Source: UBA1205 sp045534635
GTDB lineage: Bacteria; Bacteroidota; Bacteroidia; Bacteroidales; WCHB1-69
Direction: 5' to 3'
DNA length: 64,000 nt
Assembly (NCBI GenBank): GCA_045534635.1
Contig: JAZSKB010000044.1
Span: 62,001-126,000, forward strand
Shown: piece after piece, positions 10,011 through 18,965 of the stretch
How positions within the stretch are numbered: position 1 is the stretch's first letter
Layout of the letters: each line of letters opens with the position of its first letter
The notes under the pieces: generated by a model
Seen by the model: the letters and a program-made list of their open reading frames with translations, nothing else
The model's database searches: none
What the model was told of the DNA's origin: nothing
Program-made: the position numbers and the translations under genes

Positions 10011-11699
10011 ATGGAAATTGTTAGTATGTGTAAAGCGAATTTCTTATTGACTATTGCTGGCGGAATAGAATACATTAAGTTTAAAAAAGCCACCAAAAAT
10101 CCTAAGAAATATACGCAAAAAACGCTTAGAAGTATATTGACTTATGCGAAAAATACGGTTTATGGCAAAGAACATGATTTTGCTTATATTTTACAAGCAC
10201 AAACTGACAAAGAATTGTTTAGAAGATTTCAAGAAAAAGTGCCAACAAATCAATATACTGATTTACAACCATATATTGAAAGGCATAAACATGGTGAATC
10301 TGATGTACTTTTTCCGGGAAAACCATTATTGTATGCAACAACTTCTGGTACAACGGCTTCTCCTAAATGGATTCCAATAACAGAAAAATATTTTAAAGAT
10401 ACTTACGGAAGACGTTCTAAATTATGGTTCTACTTTTTTGTTAAAAATAGACCCAAAGTATTTAGTGGAAAAAGTTTTTCTATTGTTGGTAAAGCTGTTG
10501 AAGGTTATGCCCCAGATGGTACTGTATTTGGTTCTGTTTCTGGATTTGCACAAGGGAATACTCCAAAATTTGTGAAGGATACATATACAAATCCCGCTAT
10601 TGTTTATTCTATTGCCGATTATAACGCTCGTTATTATGTATTGATGCGTATGGGAATAGAACAAGATGTAACGTTGATTGTATCTGTTAATCCATCTACT
10701 ATGATTGAATTACAAAAAAATCTTAATAAATATTTTGATGATTATGTAATTGATATAGAAAATGGAACACTAACAGATAAAATTAATCTTGAACCAGAAA
10801 TTCGTGCACAGTTAGAACCTTTGTTCAAACCAAACCCTAAACGAGCAGCGGCTTTACGAGCCTTAAAAGAAAAATATACAGATATTACTTTAAAACATTA
10901 TTGGCCAAATCTTCAAGTGATTACAACTTGGAAATGTGCCAATACGCGTATATATTTAGATGAAGTTGCCAAAAATATTCCAGAACATACTTATTGGCAC
11001 GAATTTAGTTATTATGCTTCCGAATGTGCTGCTGGTTTAGCAGTAGATGAAGGTATTGATACATGTTTGTTCCCTCATCTTAATTACTTTGAATTTGTTG
11101 AAGAAAGCGAAATCGGTAAGGAAAATCCTCGTTTTTATCAACTTTATGAATTGGAAGCAGGAAAACGATATTGTATTTATGTTACTACTTTTTCTGGATT
11201 GTATCGTTACAATATGAACGACCTTTTGGAAGTAGGGGGGAAATTCAATAATGTTTATAAGTTACATTTGATTGGTAAAATTGATGGTATTGTTTCTATA
11301 ACTGGAGAAAAATTATCTGAAAGTCAGTTTATTGATGCTTTACATCAAGCAGAAGAAGAAACTGGTATTAAACTTTCTTTTGGAATTGGTTTCTTAGATA
11401 TTAACATTAAAGGCTATCGTTTTTATTATGAGTTTACCGATGATGAAGTTTCTACTGAACAAATGAATAATTTCAATACGGCGGTTGATACTATTTTGAA
11501 AAACACCAATATAGAATATGCCGCAAAACGTGATTCGTTACGTCTTGAAATGCCTATTGCTCATCGTTTACAACGAGATTCTTTTGAAAAATATAAAGCA
11601 GCAATGATTGCGGAAGGTTCAAGAGATGGACAATTTAAACTTCAATTGTTGTCTCAAGATGAAAAACGACATGATAAATTTAAAAAATTGGTAAAATGA
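10011..11699 (+). CDS. GH3 family acyl-adenylating protein
   Basis: 562 residues with homology across its length to the GH3 (auxin-responsive) family. Plant members adenylate carboxylic acids and conjugate them to amino acids; bacterial members are poorly characterised. The ATP motif I is visible as YATTSGTTASPKWIP near residue 110, with a later LYRYNMNDLLEV and GKIDGIVSITGEKLSE region corresponding to the C-terminal adenylation motifs. It is cytoplasmic, with no signal. It overlaps the next HAD gene by ATGA. A second ATG at 10026 is possible but would shorten the product by only five residues. The substrate is unknown. Confidence 0.88.
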   Translation: MEIVSMCKANFLLTIAGGIEYIKFKKATKNPKKYTQKTLRSILTYAKNTVYGKEHDFAYILQAQTDKELFRRFQEKVPTNQYTDLQPYIERHKHGESDVLFPGKPLLYATTSGTTASPKWIPITEKYFKDTYGRRSKLWFYFFVKNRPKVFSGKSFSIVGKAVEGYAPDGTVFGSVSGFAQGNTPKFVKDTYTNPAIVYSIADYNARYYVLMRMGIEQDVTLIVSVNPSTMIELQKNLNKYFDDYVIDIENGTLTDKINLEPEIRAQLEPLFKPNPKRAAALRALKEKYTDITLKHYWPNLQVITTWKCANTRIYLDEVAKNIPEHTYWHEFSYYASECAAGLAVDEGIDTCLFPHLNYFEFVEESEIGKENPRFYQLYELEAGKRYCIYVTTFSGLYRYNMNDLLEVGGKFNNVYKLHLIGKIDGIVSITGEKLSESQFIDALHQAEEETGIKLSFGIGFLDINIKGYRFYYEFTDDEVSTEQMNNFNTAVDTILKNTNIEYAAKRDSLRLEMPIAHRLQRDSFEKYKAAMIAEGSRDGQFKLQLLSQDEKRHDKFKKLVK

Positions 11700-12304
11700 T
11701 GCCTCAAGCAGTCATTTTTGATTTAGATGGGACTTTATACAATAAGTCCCATCTTGCTTATAGACTGATAGTTTCTCAACTATTTTGTGGTAAATTATCT
11801 TATCTAAAAAATGAAAGAAGAATAAAAAAAGAATTAAGAGGGCATTTTTTTGAATCGAAAGATAATTTTTATTTGAATTTCTTTTCTCGTTTTGAAGATA
11901 TAGATACTGCAAAATATTGGTATTTTAACAATTATCTGCCTACAATGGTTGATATTTTAAAGAAACACTATGTTCTTTTTCCTTGGGTAGAAAATACTAT
12001 CTTGTCTTTAAAAGAAAAGGGAATAAAAATAGTTATTTATTCTGATTATGAATTAGTTGAAGATAAATTATCGGCACTAAACTTTAATCTTGATTGGGTA
12101 GATGCTATTTTTTCTGCACCAGAATTAGGTGGATTAAAACCTTGTGAGGAATCAATAAGAATACTATGTAATGAAATAAAGCAAGATATTCACAATTGTT
12201 TAATGATAGGAGATAGATTAGATACAGACGGAGCAAGTGCTTCTATCGTTGGTATGCCATTTCAATTGGTTGAAAATGAAAATTTTCAATTATCCATAGA
12301 CTAA
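11696..12304 (+). CDS. HAD family hydrolase
   Basis: 202 residues. HAD motif I is intact (FDLDGTLYN, Asp9 and Asp11 near the N-terminus), motif II is IVIYSDYE, the conserved Lys lies in LGGLKPCEES and motif IV is LMIGDRLDTDG. This is a subclass I cap arrangement and probably a small-molecule phosphatase. The ATGA overlap with the GH3 gene implies coupled translation and perhaps a shared pathway, with the HAD enzyme working on a phosphorylated relative of the GH3 substrate; that link is inference. It converges with the acyltransferase gene, sharing 4 bases at the stops. Confidence 0.87.
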   Translation: MMPQAVIFDLDGTLYNKSHLAYRLIVSQLFCGKLSYLKNERRIKKELRGHFFESKDNFYLNFFSRFEDIDTAKYWYFNNYLPTMVDILKKHYVLFPWVENTILSLKEKGIKIVIYSDYELVEDKLSALNFNLDWVDAIFSAPELGGLKPCEESIRILCNEIKQDIHNCLMIGDRLDTDGASASIVGMPFQLVENENFQLSID

Positions 12305-13155
12305 TTATCATCATCCATAGAAGATGGCCATGGATTAATTTCTATACCTGCCATTTTAACCATACTTTCGTGCGATAAATCTCGTAAACGGTTAATTTCT
12401 TGTTTTTTAGGTATTGTTTTGTCAATAAAAATGGGTTTGCCTATATGAATTGTTACACACGGAAGCGACGATTTCCCAAATAATTTATACAAAAATGTTC
12501 TTTTTCTATATGTAATTACCGTAGGAATTATTGGAGCATTATATTTATATGCCATAGAAAAAGCACCTTTTTTAAATGGTCTAATAGGTTGGTACCAATT
12601 CCAACGAACTGATTCAGGAAAAAATAACATCCATTGTTTGCGACGATTAAACTCATCGAATGCTTCGTTGAATTTTATAAATCCCGCTTTGTTTTCTGGT
12701 ATTGGTATTCCTCCTGCGTAACGCATAAACCAACCTAATTTGCCATTAAAATGTTTTGCATACATAGGAATCCATAATCTTTTAAAACGACGAATTGCTT
12801 GATAAACACATAATGCATCAAATATATATACATGGTTGCAAATACATATTGCTCCATTTGCTAAATCTTGTTGATATTCTTGAAGATTATTTTTGCCTTC
12901 AACTTTTAATCCATAATGCAATCGATTCCATACTGCTGCAAGAAACCATTTTACAACAAATCCCAAAATATCATTGATTTCATATTTCAGAGATGTATCT
13001 AAATATGGATAATTTTCATCAAATTGGTATTTACCTTTGGAAGAATCTTCAACTTCCACTTTTAACATACGAAAAAATGGGTCATCTTGAGGATATTCTA
13101 TCCCCATATTAGGAACATACACGTTTTCTTTATTCTTCAATATTTTGTATGCCAT
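12301..13155 (-). CDS. PlsC-like acyltransferase
   Basis: 284 residues. The lysophosphatidate acyltransferase HX4D motif is His108-VYIF-Asp113 within CICNHVYIFDAL; a later FFPESVRWNW corresponds to the acceptor-phosphate motif and IIPTVITYRKR to the final block. One weak hydrophobic segment near 63-78 may anchor it to the inner membrane. It lies 22 bases downstream of a LolA-like gene and an MMPL exporter on the same strand. That trio recalls parts of aryl-polyene/flexirubin clusters, where acyltransferase, LolA and MMPL proteins build and move a lipid to the outer membrane. The substrate is unknown. Confidence 0.82.
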   Translation of the reverse strand: MAYKILKNKENVYVPNMGIEYPQDDPFFRMLKVEVEDSSKGKYQFDENYPYLDTSLKYEINDILGFVVKWFLAAVWNRLHYGLKVEGKNNLQEYQQDLANGAICICNHVYIFDALCVYQAIRRFKRLWIPMYAKHFNGKLGWFMRYAGGIPIPENKAGFIKFNEAFDEFNRRKQWMLFFPESVRWNWYQPIRPFKKGAFSMAYKYNAPIIPTVITYRKRTFLYKLFGKSSLPCVTIHIGKPIFIDKTIPKKQEINRLRDLSHESMVKMAGIEINPWPSSMDDDN

Positions 13156-13177
13156 TGTTTTATAATATTCTCAGTTA

Positions 13178-13711
13178 TTATTTTTTCTTAATATTACTCA
13201 TTTTATAAGTATTGATAGTCCCATTGAATTCCTCTAAAATTATTTCCAATGGCATATTATCTGCTTTGCGATAAGTTATGGTAATTTTGGAATATCCGCG
13301 TGTTGCTATTTTTTTTGCACTAATAACAATAATTTTGTTTCCATTTTTTTCCGATAAGCTAATATTTGCATTATTATCGTTAGCAGCTTGTTCATAATTT
13401 GATGTTATACAATTTATTAGCGTATTTCGTTGATTACGTATAGTTGTATTTTTATCAGTATCAACTGTTGCTTTTTTACCATTCATATTAATTTTAACGT
13501 TTTTCCCATCTATGATGAAATAATCACCTTGAGGTACGCTGTATTTCATTTCTAAATATGCAGGATATACAAACTTCAAATGTCCATTTGATGTAATATT
13601 TTTTCCAGAAGCTTTTATAAACTTTGTGTGTTGAAATGTACTTTCGATAGTTTGTCCAGAAATTGAATACAAACACAATAGGCTTGCAATAATTATTAAT
13701 ATTCGTTTCAT
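13178..13711 (-). CDS. LolA-like periplasmic lipoprotein/lipid carrier
   Basis: 177 residues with a cleavable signal (RILIIIASLLCLYSISGQ). The mature part has the LolA-type half-barrel pattern: FKASGKN... strands, LKFVYPAYLEMKYSVPQGDYFIIDGKNVKI, and ITYRKADNMPLEIILEEF. The family carries lipoproteins or lipids through the periplasm. It starts 8 bases after the MMPL stop and precedes the acyltransferase, so it most likely serves this exporter rather than being the housekeeping LolA, though sequence alone cannot settle that. Confidence 0.75.
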   Translation of the reverse strand: MKRILIIIASLLCLYSISGQTIESTFQHTKFIKASGKNITSNGHLKFVYPAYLEMKYSVPQGDYFIIDGKNVKINMNGKKATVDTDKNTTIRNQRNTLINCITSNYEQAANDNNANISLSEKNGNKIIVISAKKIATRGYSKITITYRKADNMPLEIILEEFNGTINTYKMSNIKKK

Positions 13712-13718
13712 TGATTTT

Positions 13719-16139
13719 TTATTTTTTTAGAAATTTATTAAAAAAAACATTTTTTGAAATCCATCTAAATAACAAAGGTTGTAATGAATAGGTTATCAAA
13801 ATTGTTGCTCCCATTCCTATTAAAGTACTAATGCCTATTGATTTTATAGCAGGGTGAGTGGCTACAAGCATAATTAAAACAACTACGATAAGTACAAATG
13901 CTGAAAAAAATATTGCTGTTTTATGATAATCTAACATTTGAAGATTTTCGCCTCGTGCTCCCGACAACAACCCTTGTACAACAAAAATACTATAGTCAAC
14001 ACCTATTCCAAAAATAAATGTTGAGATAATAATATTTATTAAATTAAATTCTAATCCTAAAAGAGCCATAAATCCTTGCACTACATACCAACTAAAAAAC
14101 ATTGGCATAAATGCAATTAATGCAATAACAATATTCTTAAAAGATAAAAACAATACGATAAAAACAAATATCGATGATATTAATAATGTGGTATTAAAAT
14201 CTTTATGAATAAGTGTTATCATATTTCCTGTATAATAAAATGGGTCAACAACAACAGTGTGAGGAAGTTGTTCTATTATTTCATCAACGATTACTTTTGA
14301 CTTATCTTTCATCTGCACAGCGTTGAATATCAGGTATTTGTTGTTTGAATTTTCGATAAAATTACATATTAATCCATCTGGAATGATTCCTTCTTGATAA
14401 AGATTACCTGTTTCATAATCCATTTCCACCATAGCCTGAAATGGCATAAATATGTTTGCATCTAAATTGTATTTTTGGGCTGCCAAATGGATAGCGGTAT
14501 TGGCTTGATTTATTTTCTCTTTGGTCCAATATGCTTTCCAAGCATTAATTCTCTGTTTTTGTGTTTCTTGAGATTGAAAAAGTTGGGAAACTATAGGTGT
14601 ATAACTTGTTAAAATTCCTTTATTTTTTAAAGAATCTAAACAATGTGATAATTTTTGATTGACATTCAATGCTTCATCAAGAGTAGGGGAGATAGCCGCA
14701 TAATAACGTTGAATACCTCCATTGTTATTCTTTTCAGCATACAAGGCTTCTGATTTCAACAATTTTTCACTTTCATAACCAATATGCTTTAAATTATTGT
14801 CAAATTTTACTTTTGGCGTAAAAATGATTCCGACAATTATTATCATTATTACAAAAATAACAATTAGTGGTTTACGGTCGTATGGATATTGGTTTATCTT
14901 GTCAACAAAAGTAAGAATTTTATTATTGCTTTGTTTTTCTTTATTTTTCAGAAAATGTGGCAAAAATATCAAAGCATATAATGTATTTCCTATTAAAACA
15001 AAGGTTGCAAATAAACCAAAATCGCGTAATAATTCACTTTGTGTAAACATCAATCCTAAAAAAGCTCCAATAGTGGTTATACAACCTAAACAAACAGGTT
15101 TTGCTTCATCTAAAAGCATTTGAACTATATCTCCTGTAAATTTTTGATGGATAATAACATGCAAACTATAACTAATGGCAACTCCAAGTACAACAGAACC
15201 AATACCCAACGACATTAATGACATACAACCTTTTATCCAATACATACAAGCTAATGAAAAGAATGTACCATAAACAACTGGAAATATCTGTTGACTGATA
15301 ATGCTTACACTGCGGAAACTTATGCATAACACAAATAAAATAATCAATAATGCTATTCCTACAGTGAAAAATATATCGTGTTTCATTACATCGGAATTGC
15401 CAGCAGAACGCACTGGGGCTCCATGTAATAATATTTCAACATCGGAATGTGATTCAGAAAATTTATCTATTGCTGTACTTATATCGTGTATAAAATTACT
15501 TCCTGATTTTGAATCAAATGATTGAAAATTTGGAGATATAAATGCTAATATGACGCTACTATCTTTAGAAAATATGTGTCCATCAATAAATGTATAACCT
15601 AAATTTGTTGATTTTTGGGGTAATATAAATTGTCGTAAATTGAGTGGGTCGGTAGATACCATTTGTGTAATAGTTCCACTTTCATCATTCATTATTAGCT
15701 CATAATTTTCTGCCATTGTTGTTGTGGCTTGAGCAATTGCACTATCAAATTGATGATAAAGAGAGGTGTCAACAAATATTGGAATATGACCTAATATATA
15801 ATCAATTGCAGACAATCCTAAATCTGCATCTACTTTATAAAATGTATTGGCAATATATTCATCATAAACAAGAATTGAATCCATTAATTCATCTATATAT
15901 TGAATCATTGTTTGTGGAGATTCTCCTTGCATTTGTATAAAAATCTTGTCTTTAACTTTCAGATTGCCAAAAACCAATCCACTTTCTTTGGATTTAGAAG
16001 AGGGGAGAAGATTCGACAAATCTTCTTCGTATTGTAGTTTCAAACCAAAATACACAAATACAATGCTACTAAGTAATAAAATACTGTACATCAATAATTT
16101 GTGTTTATTAAAAAATCGATAAATCTTTACAAAGAACAT
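13719..16139 (-). CDS. MMPL/RND superfamily exporter
   Basis: 806 residues with the duplicated RND topology: an N-terminal membrane helix (about 17-31), a periplasmic domain to about 250, a bundle of five helices (about 254-400), a second helix and periplasmic domain (about 425-640), and a second bundle (about 650-800). SVVLGVAISYSLHVIIHQ and FIFGIGVDYSIFVVQG are the paired helix-4 motifs, the second with the Asp that normally couples proton flow. MMPL proteins export lipids or hydrophobic polymers. It is the first gene of a three-gene unit with the LolA-like and acyltransferase genes, with a TATTTTTG box just upstream. Confidence 0.88.
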   Translation of the reverse strand: MFFVKIYRFFNKHKLLMYSILLLSSIVFVYFGLKLQYEEDLSNLLPSSKSKESGLVFGNLKVKDKIFIQMQGESPQTMIQYIDELMDSILVYDEYIANTFYKVDADLGLSAIDYILGHIPIFVDTSLYHQFDSAIAQATTTMAENYELIMNDESGTITQMVSTDPLNLRQFILPQKSTNLGYTFIDGHIFSKDSSVILAFISPNFQSFDSKSGSNFIHDISTAIDKFSESHSDVEILLHGAPVRSAGNSDVMKHDIFFTVGIALLIILFVLCISFRSVSIISQQIFPVVYGTFFSLACMYWIKGCMSLMSLGIGSVVLGVAISYSLHVIIHQKFTGDIVQMLLDEAKPVCLGCITTIGAFLGLMFTQSELLRDFGLFATFVLIGNTLYALIFLPHFLKNKEKQSNNKILTFVDKINQYPYDRKPLIVIFVIMIIIVGIIFTPKVKFDNNLKHIGYESEKLLKSEALYAEKNNNGGIQRYYAAISPTLDEALNVNQKLSHCLDSLKNKGILTSYTPIVSQLFQSQETQKQRINAWKAYWTKEKINQANTAIHLAAQKYNLDANIFMPFQAMVEMDYETGNLYQEGIIPDGLICNFIENSNNKYLIFNAVQMKDKSKVIVDEIIEQLPHTVVVDPFYYTGNMITLIHKDFNTTLLISSIFVFIVLFLSFKNIVIALIAFMPMFFSWYVVQGFMALLGLEFNLINIIISTFIFGIGVDYSIFVVQGLLSGARGENLQMLDYHKTAIFFSAFVLIVVVLIMLVATHPAIKSIGISTLIGMGATILITYSLQPLLFRWISKNVFFNKFLKK

Positions 16140-16165
16140 AAAATCCTTATTTATAATACAAACTA

Positions 16166-16173
16166 CAAAAATA
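16166..16173 (-). promoter_or_regulatory. Putative -7 box of the MMPL operon
   Basis: TATTTTTG on the minus strand, 26 bases before the MMPL start, matching TAnnTTTG. Confidence 0.5.
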
Positions 16174-16288
16174 TAAAAAAAAAATTAAAAAATGGTTGAA
16201 ATACAAAAAAAATAATTCTGTGATTTTTTTTCTCACTACTTAACAGTGTTTTCATCTGATACGAACAAAATAAGGAATTAGAAAATTT

Positions 16289-16318
16289 TCAGACGAAAAG
16301 TTGTCTTTTTTCGTCTGA
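16289..16318. terminator. Hairpin, bidirectional terminator-like
   Basis: An 11-bp stem (16289-16299 with 16308-16318) with an 8-base loop between DUF4491 and the MMPL operon. The arms carry A and T runs, but no long U-run follows outside the stem, so termination is only possible. Confidence 0.4.
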
Positions 16319-16340
16319 ACAGCGTATCAACTATCAATAA

Positions 16341-16382
16341 AAAAAGCCCAAAGAATAGAGGTGTGACCTATTTTTCGGGCTT
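16341..16382 (-). terminator. Intrinsic terminator of the DUF4491 gene
   Basis: AAGCCC (16344-16349) pairs with GGGCTT (16377-16382), with further inner pairing. On the minus strand it is followed by a run of seven T. It lies 15 bases after the DUF4491 stop. Confidence 0.75.
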
Positions 16383-16396
16383 ATACATTTCTGTGT

Positions 16397-16684
16397 TTAT
16401 TTCTTATGTCCTGGACCTTCTGGAAACCAACCTTTTTTGACTCGTTCCTTTTGGCGTATCAGTTCCAATATGCTCCAAAACGATGAGAATGCAATAACAC
16501 CAAGTATTGTAGATGCAATAAGATTTTTTATAATAGTTGATAATACACAAAATACAATACCTGCAACAAGGAACAACCACCAACATTTCGTACCAAAATA
16601 ATATTCGGCTTTGATAACAATAGAATGGAATATTCCAATAATTAAAAATGTGGCAAATCCTCCAATGATTCCTATAAAGTTCAT
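16397..16684 (-). CDS. DUF4491 small membrane protein
   Basis: 95 residues with three membrane segments (about 4-25, 34-52 and 54-75) and a polar, positively charged tail. The opening MNFIGIIGGFATFLIIGIFH followed by VIKAEYYFGTKCWW, and the ending KERVKKGWFPEGP, match DUF4491 as I know it from Bacteroidales. The function is unknown. It is followed by a good intrinsic terminator and preceded by 155 non-coding bases, so it is probably its own transcription unit or the end of one with the PepSY-like gene. Confidence 0.8.
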   Translation of the reverse strand: MNFIGIIGGFATFLIIGIFHSIVIKAEYYFGTKCWWLFLVAGIVFCVLSTIIKNLIASTILGVIAFSSFWSILELIRQKERVKKGWFPEGPGHKK

Positions 16685-16839
16685 AATTGAAAATATTTTT
16701 TAACTTCCTTTTTCAGTGTAAGGTTCTCTATTTATAATAAATCAGAGAGAATCCACCGTTTTTAATGGCATTAGATTAACTTTATCCCTTCATTTCTCTC
16801 ATCGTCTTTTGAGGCGATTTTTTAGAATGATTTGGATTT

Positions 16840-17355
16840 TTAGTCATCGTAATGTTTAAAATTACCATTTTTGTCGAAAACAATTTCTATTGAATTATTT
16901 AATTCAACATCATACTTATGAAATTTACGACTTATATCTTTGATATGGTTATTAGGGTGTTTTTGTTTAACAAAAGTAAGAATTTTGTTGGGAACTATCG
17001 CATCTGGAACACCAACTAAATCTTTTACTTCTATTTCTTCCCACAAACCATTTTTATCAAAATCCACACTTGACCCATCGGTAAAAATCACATCGTAATC
17101 AACATCTGCGTCAAATAAATCTTTGTAGATAATAGCGATTTGTTTGTCGCCAAAATGTTTTTTGATAAAATCCTGACTTGCTTGTGGTAAATCAGAAAAA
17201 TTAATTACAATTTTGTCCCTATCATCAGTGTAATAGTGTTTAACAGATGGATAGTCTGTACTTGTTTGTTGTTGATTTGCACCGAACAAAGAACCATTTC
17301 CTTTTGAACAAGAGATGTTCAATAAAATCATAATAAGACCTAACGCTAACTTCAT
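16840..17355 (-). CDS. PepSY-like lipoprotein
   Basis: 171 residues. The N-terminus is a lipoprotein signal (LALGLIMILLNISCSKG, lipobox Cys16). Two PepSY-like repeats follow: INFSDLPQASQDFIKKHFGDKQIAIIYKDLFDADVDYDVIFTDGS, and VPNKILTFVKQKHPNNHIKDISRKFHKYDVELN. This is the pattern of the Bacteroidota PepSY-like/DUF2874 group, secreted proteins of unknown role. It has its own TACTTTTG box at 17395-17402 (minus). It probably sits in the periplasm or at the outer membrane. Confidence 0.75.
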   Translation of the reverse strand: MKLALGLIMILLNISCSKGNGSLFGANQQQTSTDYPSVKHYYTDDRDKIVINFSDLPQASQDFIKKHFGDKQIAIIYKDLFDADVDYDVIFTDGSSVDFDKNGLWEEIEVKDLVGVPDAIVPNKILTFVKQKHPNNHIKDISRKFHKYDVELNNSIEIVFDKNGNFKHYDD

Positions 17356-17394
17356 ATTTCTAATATTTTTAAATTATTAATTGTTTTAAAAACG

Positions 17395-17402
17395 CAAAAG
17401 TA
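17395..17402 (-). promoter_or_regulatory. Putative -7 box of the PepSY-like gene
   Basis: TACTTTTG on the minus strand, 39 bases before the start codon. Confidence 0.5.
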
Positions 17403-17463
17403 TAAAAAATATTGTAAAGATTAAAAAAAATTTTTTTTTAATAAAAAAGTAAGAAAAAAATGT

Positions 17464-17471
17464 TAATTTTG
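17464..17471 (+). promoter_or_regulatory. -7 box of tRNA-Leu
   Basis: TAATTTTG ends 11 bases before the first base of the tRNA, the expected distance for a Bacteroidota -7 box. Confidence 0.6.
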
Positions 17472-17482
17472 TAATCATATCT

Positions 17483-17566
17483 GCCCGAATGGCGGAATTG
17501 GTAGACGCGCTACATTCAGGGTGTAGTAATCTTTAGATTGTGCAAGTTCGAGTCTTGTTTCGGGTA
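17483..17566 (+). tRNA. tRNA-Leu (anticodon CAG)
   Basis: 84 bases without encoded CCA. The acceptor arm is GCCCGAA paired with TTCGGGT (a G-U at 1-72). The D-arm contains GGCGGAATTGGTAGACGC, a typical leucine class II start. The anticodon stem CTACA/TGTAG holds the loop TTCAGGG with anticodon CAG. A long variable arm follows, and the T-arm has GTTCGAGT. It reads CUG codons. Confidence 0.93.
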
Positions 17567-17590
17567 CTAAATTTTATATTGGGAAATAAA

Positions 17591-17628
17591 AAAATAAGAA
17601 GCTCCTAAAAATGCTTCTTATTTTTTTA
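17591..17628. terminator. Bidirectional terminator between tRNA-Leu and the cysteate synthase-like gene
   Basis: A 12-bp stem (17591-17602 with 17613-17624) with a 10-base loop, flanked by A and T runs on both sides. It can end both the plus-strand tRNA and the minus-strand operon. Confidence 0.7.
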
Positions 17629-17651
17629 TCAGAATATCAAATAAATATCAA

Positions 17652-18965
17652 TCAATTAGTTGCATTTTCCCACAATTCTTCTGCATTTTCATTGATGTTG
17701 GGAACTCTGCATTGCGAAACATCTTCAATATCAACTATATGATGTCCAATAGCATTTAAAAAGTTTGGATTACGTTTGATACCTTCTCCCATATTGATTA
17801 GTACAATTTGACCATTTTGTATTTCATTATTATCCAATGCTTTGAAAAATCCTAAGAAAGCAACTGCTGAAGCAGGACCAATATGTATTTTACGTTCAAA
17901 TGCAATCAATTGAGCCATATCTACAGTTTTTTCTTCATTGATACGATAAAAATTACCATTGCAAGAATGGACTAATTTTGCAATAATAGGATAGGTACCA
18001 GGATTTCCTGTAGCTAATATTGAAATTTTCGTTTGTGGATTATCAATAATAGGATAATCTTTTTCAAATCCATCTGGAAAATTATTTTTCACAGCATTTT
18101 CCCATGCTTGAACCATTGGGTCACATTTATTACTTTGTACAAGCAACATTTTAGGCAGTTGAATATCTGAACGATATTTTTTCAATTCTCGAACTGCTTT
18201 ATCTATTGCCAAAGGACCCGTACCGCCACTAATTGCTTGCACATAGACATCGGGCATTTTGCCTATTTGTCGCAACCATTCAAAAACCATTGTTCTTTTT
18301 GATTCGATACGAATAGGGTCTATATTACCTGCAGAAATTGGAATTTTGTGTTTAGTTGCAAATTCTCCTGCCATTTTTTTTGCAAAGGCGTAATCTCCTT
18401 GGGCTCTGTAAACTTGTTGCCCATAAGAAGAAATTTCTGCTTGAGAGGCTATTTCTGCATTCTCTGGCATAAATATTACTGCGTTAATCCCTGCTAATGC
18501 TAAATATTTTCCATAAGCGGTTGCCGAATTTCCTGTTGAAGGGATACAATAATTATCTACGCCAATTTCTTTTAAAACACTTGCTGCCATACTTGCTGCA
18601 ATATCTTTAAAAGTGTTGGTACCTCCGTTCAAATCATTACGATATACAAATACTTGACAGTCAACATTTTTTTTCTTTTTAGCATATTCTTCTAAAAATG
18701 TCCATCTTTCTAAAGGGATAGCCCCTTCTTGACAAGATATAATATTTTTTTTGTCATACAATGGCAAAAAATCGAAATAATGCCAAAAAGAAATAGGGGA
18801 GCCTTCAAACAAAGATGTCAAGGCAGAATAATCTGCAGAATATTCTATATCAGATTGTTTGCTACCACATTTGGGGCAACATTGTTCTTGAGAAAACCAC
18901 GTTGCGAAATTTGGAGTTATATATCCACATTTTACGCAACGTAGTTGGTATTTTTGTTTGTACAT
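17652..18965 (-). CDS. Threonine-synthase-like PLP enzyme, probable cysteate synthase
   Basis: 437 residues. An N-terminal zinc ribbon (Cys10, Cys13, Cys30, Cys33) precedes a fold-type II PLP domain with the Schiff-base Lys120 in NTFKDIAAS, the phosphate-binding STGNSATA loop (about 143-150) and SGGTGPLAI. The fold is that of threonine synthase and of archaeal cysteate synthase, which makes cysteate from phosphoserine and sulfite. The start overlaps the stop of an alpha-oxoamine synthase gene (TAATG). In sulfonolipid-making Bacteroidota such a pair supplies cysteate and condenses it with a fatty acyl group. I therefore prefer cysteate synthase; a true threonine synthase is the alternative. 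Confidence 0.7.
   Translation of the reverse strand: MYKQKYQLRCVKCGYITPNFATWFSQEQCCPKCGSKQSDIEYSADYSALTSLFEGSPISFWHYFDFLPLYDKKNIISCQEGAIPLERWTFLEEYAKKKKNVDCQVFVYRNDLNGGTNTFKDIAASMAASVLKEIGVDNYCIPSTGNSATAYGKYLALAGINAVIFMPENAEIASQAEISSYGQQVYRAQGDYAFAKKMAGEFATKHKIPISAGNIDPIRIESKRTMVFEWLRQIGKMPDVYVQAISGGTGPLAIDKAVRELKKYRSDIQLPKMLLVQSNKCDPMVQAWENAVKNNFPDGFEKDYPIIDNPQTKISILATGNPGTYPIIAKLVHSCNGNFYRINEEKTVDMAQLIAFERKIHIGPASAVAFLGFFKALDNNEIQNGQIVLINMGEGIKRNPNFLNAIGHHIVDIEDVSQCRVPNINENAEELWENATN

Noticed and set aside
16799..16823. Plus-strand hairpin and T-run between DUF4491 and the PepSY-like gene
   Set aside because: No plus-strand gene precedes it, and the hairpin is short; I kept it only as a note.
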